Positions 55,586-64,000 of a DNA stretch of 64,000 nucleotides are shown piece by piece. Position 1 is the first letter of the stretch; every line of letters begins with the position of its first letter. The DNA is from Hippopus hippopus (Eukaryota > Mollusca > Bivalvia > Cardiida > Cardiidae). A model generated the notes under the pieces. That model was not told where the DNA came from, did no database searches, and saw nothing but the letters and a program-made list of their open reading frames with translations. Where the stretch lies: assembly GCA_946811185.2 (NCBI GenBank), contig OX328110.1, positions 22,244,456-22,308,455 of the forward strand. The letters are read 5' to 3'. Position numbers and translations under genes: made by a program.

Positions 55586-55845
55586 GAGCCGCGCTCTGTG
55601 AAAAGGGGGGTTAATGCATCTGCGAAAAGTTTCGACCCAGGTCAGCCTGCGCAGTCCGCGCAGGCTGACCTGGGCCGAAACTTTTCGCTATTAGTCAATT
55701 TTCTGCATGTCAAAGGATCAGTCTACCTCATGATTGAGTCGGTTGTAAAAAAAGTGCCTATTATGGAACCATATTTATGTGATGGCTTGCTTGGTATGAT
55801 GCATCACGGAGTTGCATTAAGACCCCTTTTGCCAGAGCACGGCTC
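55586..55845 (+). mobile_element. MITE family D, intact type copy
   Basis: GAGCCGCGCTCTGTG to GAGCACGGCTC, flanked by ATAT (55582-55585, 55846-55849). Palindrome 55622-55688 is almost perfect, core hairpin 55640-55670. Confidence 0.9.
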
Positions 55846-55949
55846 ATATATTATGTCGTTTATCCAAATAAATGAAACTGAAACGGCTGATCCTAGATCA
55901 AATAATCAGCACTAGCCTTGATTTATTTTGTACAGAAAAAGTCCACTTA

Positions 55950-56325
55950 AATTTACAATAGCTGGCAAAAATAGACAAAGCGAATGCATTCAAATTTGAT
56001 TAATTTCATCTAAAAGTATGGAAAGTGTTGTGAACACGAAGATCTGTTATTGTATGGTCGGTCTAAGTGTTAGTCACTGGCAGAGAAATTAATTTCCAAA
56101 CTAGGTTAAAAGTTGCCAGGTAACTCTATTTTTTTACGTGTACTCATTGTCTGATTTTAGAATATCTTTTTTTTTTTGACATCGACTAACACTTGGACCG
56201 GCCATACACTAACAACTTGTCATCTTCATAATATTTTCCATAGTTTTAAATTGTATGAATTAAACTTAAAAGCGTTTAATTCCTGCATTGTTTTTGGCTG
56301 CTATCGGGCCTTTAAGCATGCCCGG
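55950..56325. mobile_element. MITE family G, copy 2
   Basis: GTTAGTCACTGGCAGAGAAA, CAAACTAGGTTAAAAGTTGC, CGACTAACACTTGGACCGGC and TTGTCATCTTCATAATATTT match copy 1 (33985) in order. Outer end GGGCCTTTAAG. Confidence 0.65.
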
Positions 56326-56642
56326 AATGAACCTTTGTCTTACGGGTGAGAAGCATTTTTATTCGGAAGTACCTGTCCAATAAAACTGGTACAGGGAAGT
56401 GATTTGTCATTATTGTTGCTTCATGGAGGAATCCAAATTATTCGACAAACGCCTAATATGCAAAGAAGCAGTATGTCAAAATACGCACACGATAGAAACT
56501 TCTAAACTATTCAAGTTAGATTATTGCCAGCGTTCCACCATTATAGCCCAAGATCCCAAAGAATTCTTATTTTGGCGTAAGTATACCTGTATGTGCTGTT
56601 GAATTATTTGTGTTGTATCAGACAAAAGTTACTGAAAAATGA

Positions 56643-56960
56643 TTGGTTGGTTGGTTGTATGGTGTTTTTCGCCGGGTTTACAACATTATTTCAGTTACAT
56701 CGTGGCGGCCAGTGCACCTATCCATGCTTTCCTGGAGTCTCTTTTAACAGTACCCAGCACAATTTTCTTTCCAAGCCAATTTTCTTTCCGCTTTCCCACA
56801 TAACCATCGTCGAAACGATGGTCAGCGGTGGGAGAGGAATGAATCCTGTCGCAATGACTATCATCAATCCTCGGAAAGAAATTGGCCGAGCCAGGGATCG
56901 AACCCACGAAACCCTGTTCTCAAGTCCTGCACGCTAACGACTTGGCTACCGGGGATCGGC
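56643..56960 (-). mobile_element. SINE type 2 with 12-bp target duplication
   Basis: GTTGGTTGGTTGTATGGTGT start, minus-strand tRNA-like head mutated (AACGACTTGGCTACCGGGGA). Target duplication ACTGAAAAATGA at 56631-56642 and 56961-56972. Confidence 0.88.
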
Positions 56961-56979
56961 ACTGAAAAATGAAAGAAAT

Positions 56980-57232
56980 GAGTCATGATATGTGAAAAAG
57001 GAGTTTAATGAATCTGCAAAAAGTATTGACCCATGTCAGCCAGGGCAGTCCGCGCAGGCTGACATGTGCCGAAAATTTTTGCTATACGTAAATTTTCTTC
57101 ATACCGAAGGACCATTCTACCGCTGGATTTAGACAAAACGGAGTGTTATTTATCCATTTAATTATGTGATGGCTTGCTTGGTATGATGCACCATGGAGAT
57201 GCATTAAACCCTCTTTCGCCAGAGCATGATTC
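56980..57232 (+). mobile_element. MITE family D copy
   Basis: GAGTCATGATATGTG to GAGCATGATTC with AAAT on both sides (56976-56979, 57233-57236). Hairpin about 57018-57078. Confidence 0.8.
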
Positions 57233-57429
57233 AAATGCATTTAAGGTACGATATGTTTTGGAGCAAACGGTGTTCGAAATAGCCCAGCACTCCAAATGTG
57301 TATCATCTCGCACAAAACAAATTTTCCTTTCCGCTTTTCCTACCACGCTTTGATATTGGAAACTACAGAAAATAAACTTTGCAAAATGTAAACCAAAAAG
57401 ATGTAAAATAAGAGTAGAAAGAACAAAAC

Positions 57430-57735
57430 CGGTACCTTAGTTGGTTACGTACAAGGCTTGAAACCAGTAGGTCGCTGGTTCCGATCTCCAGCTCTGCCAA
57501 CTTCATTTCGAGGACTGATGGTAGCCTTGGTAGGCATTCTGACAGGATCCTTTATTCCTCTCGCAACAGATATCGTTGTGTTGACTATGATTATGTGGAA
57601 AAGCAGCTTGAGGCTTGATAAGAATATTGTGCGAAGTACTGGTAAAAGAAACTCTGAGAAAGCATGAGTAGGTGCACAGAACGCCGCGATGAAACTGACA
57701 TGATGCTGAAAGCGGCGTCAAACACCAAACAAAAT
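57430..57735 (+). mobile_element. SINE type 2, decayed
   Basis: TACCTTAGTTGGTTACG head, TTCCGATCTCCAGC (mutated B box), AGGTGCACAGAACGCCGCGA and tail ATGCTGAAAGCGGCGTCAAA. An 86-residue minus frame over it is an artefact. Confidence 0.75.
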
Positions 57736-57954
57736 GAAACATGCAGTCTAAATTTGAATTCACTTTGTACTGCAGATATTTGATTCTCTGTCAAATACAG
57801 CTTTGAAATTGCGGTGAATCAGCCCACACCAGAAATTAAATTTCTTCCCGATTTGTTTATCAGACTATGCGTTGATATGGAATCTGCTCAATTCATTGAT
57901 ATAACAGCGTTGTTTCAAACAAGTGTAAGTCCATTTGTGTGTGTGAGTTTTTGA

Positions 57955-57990
57955 GAGCGAGAGAGAGAGAGAGAGAGAGAAAGAGAGGGT
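57955..57990. repeat. (GA)n microsatellite
   Basis: GAGCGAGAGAGAGAGAGAGA then AAGAGAGGG. Confidence 0.85.
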
Positions 57991-58394
57991 GTATCTACGT
58001 CGGCTATAATTATCTGTCTATTGGGACTGACCGTGTTTTTTACATAAACTGTTTTCTTGTAGTCGTCAGTCTATGGGATTTGTATATCTTTAGTAATACC
58101 AGGAGACCTTTTAGATTTGTCTGCCACTTTATCATTTGCTAACAGTGACTGGGTAACCATTTTTACACACACACACAAAATAAACAGGTTCGAAAACTAT
58201 ACATTAGATAAAAAGAAAATCGTATTTATCTACAGTGCAAGTTGATATTGTAAACTGTGTCTCGTATATTTTTTCCTTTTGCATTCACACCTTAAGCAAA
58301 GAACCAGAAATAAGTCAAAACTTATGTATTTTTCAGGTAGAAAAAAACGGTAATCTAAAGTCAGTAACACTTACATGAGATATAGCCGCGACTG

Positions 58395-58495
58395 CATGAT
58401 CCATAATCTGTGCAACGCGAGAGGTAACCAAGATCAACTTGCATTTCCATGCAGCCTGATCTTGACCCAGCTGCTCTTGTAAAAAATAGATCGTG
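58395..58495 (+). repeat. Family B remnant
   Basis: AACCAAGATCAACTTGCATT then CCATGCAGCCTGATCTTGAC. Mutated core. Confidence 0.4.
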
Positions 58496-58534
58496 CCCAT
58501 CGTTATTCATTTCTATAGGTCCCGGTTCATTGTT

Positions 58535-58765
58535 TTAACTCTTCACCACACAATCCTGTGTTTTAATGACTCAGATCAAGGCCTTTACAGAACACATCGG
58601 GAAAAGGGGAAACTGTTGGTAGCCAGCAATTTCTTCTTTGCCTACATTTTTTCTACTCTCTTGAAGATTCAAAAGCAAATCCAAAATTTTAGACCTCACT
58701 GAATTGGTCGTCGGCAGTTGAGTTCAATTTGGACATAACTACAGTTAAGTAGAAGGGTAAAGAGA
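58535..58765 (+). mobile_element. MITE family C copy
   Basis: TTAACTCTTCACCACACAAT start at 58535. Hairpin partly preserved (GGGAAAAGGGGAAACTGTTG). The end merges into the next copy. Confidence 0.6.
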
Positions 58766-58995
58766 TAAGACTACCAAACGACAAAAGTCCTTTTGGACTC
58801 TTCCAACTTCAAAGCATTTGCCGAGGACAAAATGCATATGGCTTAAATGGTGAGATTTATCTCTGAAAGGCTAGAAAACATTTTGTGGAAAAGAGAAAAT
58901 GTTGGTTACCATCATTTCCTCCTTTTCCAACAATGTTTTCAAAAGCCTTCTTTATCAGGGTCCTTCAAAACCAGGGAGCGTGAGGTAAAGAGTTA
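58766..58995 (-). mobile_element. MITE family C copy
   Basis: ACTACCAAACGACAAAAGTC to GCGTGAGGTAAAGAGTTAA (TTAA 58992-58995). Hairpin about 58875-58945. Confidence 0.65.
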
Positions 58996-58999
58996 ATTC

Positions 59000-61660
59000 G
59001 GCGAGATCAAGGTTACGGTATCAATATCCGGCATGCAAGAATTGTGCGACACAGTACATCATGTTCTAAAATGATTTTCTGACAATTGGAGTGGATTACG
59101 GACACAGATTTAATAGACAGAAATACTTTCCGATATTCTGGAGAGTTGTAACAAAACATCGCCGTAGATTGCCTTATAATACTGTCGTTCACGTCTAGGA
59201 GGCAGCTCTATTATTGAGCTAAGGTACAACGCGGAAACTTAGTTGCTACAGTTATCGAGTCGGATATTTCTGTGTGGTTCTTGTGGAATGCTATTAAAAA
59301 CATTTGTAGCACTTGTCTTGCTAGTGTTAATCCTCGCACTTGATTTATTTATTAATTAAGATAAACTTCAATCATCTTACTGGACTTACTTTTGAACTGG
59401 GATTTATATAGCACTTATGTGGTAGGTATTTGTTGCTTTAACTTCGTTGATGATTAATGGTGAAAGAGATGCTAACAAATCGCATGCAAGATTACACTTT
59501 GCACTCTATTACCTCGTCGTTTCAGCTCGCATATACTGCTGTACATTTTTCAGCGACAATGTCTGAGATTGTAAAATAAGCTTGAAGATCTTCCTTTTTA
59601 AAAATCTTTACAAAACGCAATAGGCTTCAGAGGTAAAATGAAATTATTATTGTGTTAGATATATAATTCAAAGTTTGACGTGCAAGACCCGCTTCAAAAC
59701 CGCCTTTAATTGCATTTGCAGATAGTTTTGTTTCCTAAGCCGAATTTCTGTAGTAATTTGTAAAATTTGTAACTCCTAGTTCAGTTTTTATTTGACATCA
59801 AACCCAGAGATGATAAAGTGTAGCCTACCATTTTTCGAGGAATCAGAAAATACTGGCATTTTTTTTCTCTACATATTTAGCAATTTCTAGATAACTGCAT
59901 TTTTGTACGGTCATTTTCTTTTTAAAATTTGAACATACTACAGTGATAGCAATTTGGTTACTACTTGAAGTAATTTGAAAATTTATCAAAATGGAGCATA
60001 ATTTTTGCAATGACACCACCGCTAACAACAATTTTAGACTCCGCCCTCAGACAAATGAAAAACGATAACAAATGAAAACTTAGTTTTCTCCACTGAGCTA
60101 ACAATAAGTAACCTGTTAAAAAGCTAAAGTCTTCCGATTCAGGGACATTCTTTTCTTTAGAACATTTCAGATAATTCATTACTGTAGATCCAAGATCGGA
60201 CTTGATAATTTGTGTGGTTTTATCTGGATTTATTATGTGTAGAGCAAATAAAATTACTGTTGGTTTCGTAGGGGTTAAAGTGAATAGGTATCCGTGGTTG
60301 ACATAAAATGTCTGAGAAGATATTTTAAGGTCTTGTCCCATGCGGATTGGTCTCCATTCACACTTGATCTATCGTTACCTTTCTTGCCTTGGTTCCTTTA
60401 GTTGACTGTAGAACGACGGAATTGCTGTAAATGACACATTTGTCACCATTTTATCTTTAAACGGGTTGTACGATGACCCTGACGTCATTGGGACTGTTCC
60501 TTAGCTCACAAAGGGAAGAAAGAATTTTTTTACGAAAGTAACCCATCAGAAAATATAGAGCCTACATTTTGATACTGAATCGACACCGTGGTCTGTGGGC
60601 TTGTTGCTGTGGAAAAAAATCTGGCCGAAACAGTTTTATAAGGACTACCTTAATCAAATGCTTCGTGTACTTCAAGGTCACTGCTTTACCCTCTTGGTAC
60701 CAAAGATGATCTCAGATTCTTTACTGTCAGTGTAGATCAACATAAGACTACACCCAAAGAGATAGTATTAGATATTCTTACCAAAGTAATGTACGAGAAA
60801 TAATCATTGACATAGTTATTTCCATAAATGAATTAACTCAGTTAACTTCTTTTAGGTCGCGTGTTCAAGTGGTCTCAGTTCTACTTAGCCATACTAAATG
60901 AACCTGCATTAAGATTAAAACCATTTATCGCGGATATTAGTTGATATTGGTGTCAGTGGACAGGGACTTTTGCTACAGTAGATTGATTTATGTGTTAACA
61001 CGTACATGCTATGTAAAAGGCATGTACGTTTAGTTTTGCAGTATACGGGTAGCTTTGCTCGTTATTCGACATCAAACACTGGGTTCACCTTACAGTGGTT
61101 ATCATTTGTACACCATCTAGTCAAAGACAGTGATTGTCGGTCAAGTAGGCGACACAATTATATTTACCTATCGACAAATCAACCGAGAAGTACTAAATGC
61201 CATGCGTGTAACAGTAATTTTCTTTCTACAGCCGAGAATACAATGCATTGAAACTCGGAAGGACTTTTATCGTATAGACTTGACAAAGTCAAATTGCACG
61301 TTCTCAGAGTCAAAGCATTTTACCATGTACATGTGTACATGGACAACTAAATTAGGAATACAGTTTTTTTTTATTTGATCACATAACGACTTAATGCGTG
61401 ACAAAGGATGAATAAATCTTACAGTTAGTGAAATCTGATATGTATATATAAAAAAAGAAAATAATGGAATCAGACATTCAAGGCGCTTTAGACACGCATT
61501 ACTTTTTTAGTCATTACATCCTGGCTGGAAAAATACTATCTATCGGTAATCAGTATTTGTACAGATTGTTTTAGCAAATTTGCCGAAATGAAATGTTTGT
61601 GTACTAAAATGTGCACTACCAACTGGGAGTAATTATACTGGAATGCCTTTGGATACTGCA
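59000..61660. other. Unannotated stretch, no recognised gene
   Basis: Mostly unique AT-rich DNA with weak A/B remnants at about 60175-60260 and 60730-60760. Reading frames up to 126 codons overlap these remnants and lack recognised motifs. Confidence 0.4.
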
Positions 61661-61667
61661 TGAAGCC

Positions 61668-61888
61668 TGAACCCTTTACCAAGCAATTCCGCGGTTTTAA
61701 CGACCCTCGGGGGAAAAGACTTTTGAAAACACTGTGGGAAAAGGAGAAAATGCTTGCCCCCAATTCCCACTATGTTTTCTACTGCTTCGAAGACAAAAGA
61801 AATCAATTGAGTTACATTTAATTTGTTGCCTGAAAATATTTTCAATTTGGACTCGTTGAAAATTGTCTCCTCTGGTAAAGAGTTTAAG
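61668..61888 (+). mobile_element. MITE family C with hairpin deletion
   Basis: AACCCTTTACCAAGCAATTC to CTCCTCTGGTAAAGAGTTTAA. About half of the central palindrome is missing (GAGAAAATGCTTGCCCCCAA). Confidence 0.6.
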
Positions 61889-62164
61889 GCAAAATAACGT
61901 TGGAGAAACAAATGCATTATTTTTTTTTTACAAGTTCTTATACGAAAACCAGAAAACACAGATACTCAGTCCATGAAAGAAGGCGTGGAACTGGATTATA
62001 TCTTTTTCCATTCTAGTTAACATTGATTTTGAAACATGTCAAAATGGAAACTTTTCATCTCACCTCTCTACGAGAGTGATAGAACTGTCCTGTTTTATGG
62101 AGATTAAATGCATCATTCAGTGATTTCATATCGGGATTTCTCTGGGAGCTTAACCAATTGATTG

Positions 62165-62385
62165 CTTCACTCTTTACCAAGCGAAAATATCGGGGCTTCG
62201 TAGAAATCGAAAGTATTTACAGACGAAAAACTACATGTGGCTTAACTGACAGGACTTGCCTTCAACAGACTAGAAAACTTTGTGGGGAAAGAAGAAAATG
62301 CTGTTTCTCAGCATTTTTCCCTTTCCCACAATGTTATCAAAGGCCTCTTTTTCCAGGTTCGCGTTAAATCGGGATTTTGTGGTAA
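62165..62385 (-). mobile_element. MITE family C copy
   Basis: TTCACTCTTTACCAAGCGAA to GGGATTTTGTGGTAAAA. Hairpin about 62275-62340 recognisable. Confidence 0.6.
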
Positions 62386-63367
62386 AAACAGAAAATATTG
62401 GAGACTCGTAGAAACCGAAATCATGTGCACATGACCATTAAATGTTGCTGATTTGTTCCGATTTGTCTTTGAAATACTACAAAGCACTGTCGGAAAAAAA
62501 CAAAATATTGGTTGCCATCACTTCTCCACAATAGGTTGAAAAGGCTCCTTCTTATAGGTTGAAAGACTTTGATTCTGTAAAGGATTTAACGCAATTTGAG
62601 TTGGTTTTGTGGATGGTTTAGACCCATATCTGACAGCGGTTCACTTTTTCCTTCGCGTGCCAAATAACTATATCGAACATTTCAAGCCAGTTTTTACTTG
62701 AAACAGTAGATGCAGGTACAAACTTATTTCATTTTAGACACTTTCACAAAATGCGGACACTGTAGATCAGACAGCTCTCTGTTTGACCTTGCACTCTATA
62801 CGATCATTGTCCATACAGTCTGCAAAAGCAACTGTAAGTGTGTTTTTTTTTTTTTTCTTTCTAAGGAATTCCTTTCTCAGTTTTAGAGCCTTTGCATTGT
62901 GTACCATTTTATCTGAAAAACTATCAAGTACAAGTCCTACAGGAATACTAGACTGTACATTATTTTTTTTACTGATTGCTACACTGATAATGCATATCTT
63001 GAGAAAACTGACGCAAATATACTGTTTTATGGAGATGAAATGCAATTTTATCTCTAAATGGATATTGCGTCTGTTGTTCCCAACAGAACGTGATACAACC
63101 ATATTGTATCTCAAAAAACACGGAAGTCCTTCAAACATCATTTGTCTTCTGTTGTACATTGCGTACAGGCAGATGGGTATCACTTCTCCTAATTGGGAGT
63201 TGGCCACTTTTCTAACGGAGTGTTGTGATAGGGGAAAAAAACGTTTGAAATGTCGCATTTCCTTACATCTGAACTAATTTTGTAGGAGTAGGAGTAAAGA
63301 AACAGAATCTTTGTAGTAATTCTGACCTTTGCAACATTTCAAGAGAGTGTAAATCTGAGAAATGAGT

Positions 63368-63546
63368 TTAACCCTTAGGCTGCTAGGCGCGATTCAATGA
63401 CCTTGAATGTGCAGTCTGATCTTCGATCTACACTGTCCGATATTAAGATATCCCCCCACAACAACAACAACAAAATTGTGGTAGCTAGATTTGGGTTTTT
63501 ACTATCGGCTTGAAAGTGTCCTTAAACTTAGTAGGTTAATGGTTAA
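63368..63546 (+). mobile_element. MITE family A, left hairpin arm deleted
   Basis: TTAACCCTTAGGCTGCTAGG to GGTTAATGGTTAA. Only the right arm TGTGCAGTCTGATCTTCGAT remains. Confidence 0.75.
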
Positions 63547-63888
63547 GTCTTCACTGACCGATATTTAAAAATATTAAGCCATACATTTCCTTAAACTTTC
63601 TATATCTGTCCACTAAGAAGCATCTTATACTCGGATAATTATACAAGTTGTACACGGTTCTTGATAAAACAGGATCCAGTTTTGCTGAAGTTGTAGAATA
63701 CAAAAGTCACCACGAACATCCAGCTCCTTTGTAATGTTTTCATTGACGGAATACAACAATTTCACTTATTCTTTTGTCTGGATACATGTATATTATAGGC
63801 CTACTAAAGTAATTTGAAAGAAAAAAATGTTGTAAAGTATGAGCGAGTATTAGGACCTAAAAGCAAAAGCATACTGACACAAATTACT

Positions 63889-64000
63889 GGCCCCGTATTC
63901 ACAAACCATTGTTAAAAACATTCTTGATCTAATTCCCAAGAATTTTCTAACATTAACGGTAAAATAACTTTTGATTGGCTAAACCAATTACAAGTTGCGT
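63889..64000. mobile_element. MITE family E, running off the window
   Basis: GGCCCCGTATTCACAAACCA to TTTGATTGGCTAAACCAATT, the left half of the palindrome. Confidence 0.65.

Noticed and set aside
59961..60341. 126-codon minus-strand frame
   Set aside because: Overlaps a B-type remnant, has no recognisable domain and no splice or expression evidence.
62767..63277. Overlapping 163-164 codon frames on both strands
   Set aside because: Both begin in a family A/B remnant, contain homopolymer-coded Phe/Lys runs and show no motif; two overlapping antisense frames are more likely chance.

Overview
The window looks like nuclear DNA of a mollusc, most likely a bivalve. It is AT-rich and intron-bearing, with short exons bounded by GT/AG, dense short inverted-repeat transposons, and tRNA-headed SINEs whose tail (ATATAACTGAAATAATGTTG followed by AAAACGGCGTTAAACAC) is, as I recall, typical of molluscs. 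I cannot name the species from sequence alone.

One protein-coding gene is well supported. A TNF-superfamily ligand lies on the + strand in four coding exons (2788-3309, 4178-4214, 4997-5125, 6551-6984). The splice phases agree throughout and give a 373-residue type II membrane protein. A splice acceptor directly before the first coding exon implies a 5' noncoding exon further upstream. The TNF domain carries a single Cys in a Cys-Trp motif, as in the zinc-binding TRAIL/TNFSF10 type of ligand. The remaining 57 kb has no other convincing gene. Two weak exon candidates (26.0-28.6 kb +, 22.1 kb -) are listed as speculation.

The rest is mobile DNA in layers. Families named here: A, B and C are MITEs ending TTAA-CC(C/A)...(G)GG-TTAA (piggyBac-type TTAA target duplication); D is a ~260 bp MITE bounded by GAGCC...GGCTC with a 4-bp A/T target duplication; F is a ~262 bp MITE bounded by GGCCTGC and carrying two internal palindromes; E is a palindrome built on ATTGGCTAAACC. 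There are also SINEs on both strands, several with intact 8-12 bp target duplications, a decayed mariner, a ~620 bp foldback element, several 120-220 bp palindromes, a TACGTGCGCACG minisatellite and many microsatellites. At least five nested insertions are readable (A in D, mariner in D, D in E, SINE in A, C in a SINE tail).

The most interesting signal is that families A/B, D and F, which differ at their ends, share one 31-nt hairpin (13-bp stem, 5-nt AGNNY loop) at the centre. Three stem pairs differ between families by compensated changes, so the fold is kept while the sequence drifts.
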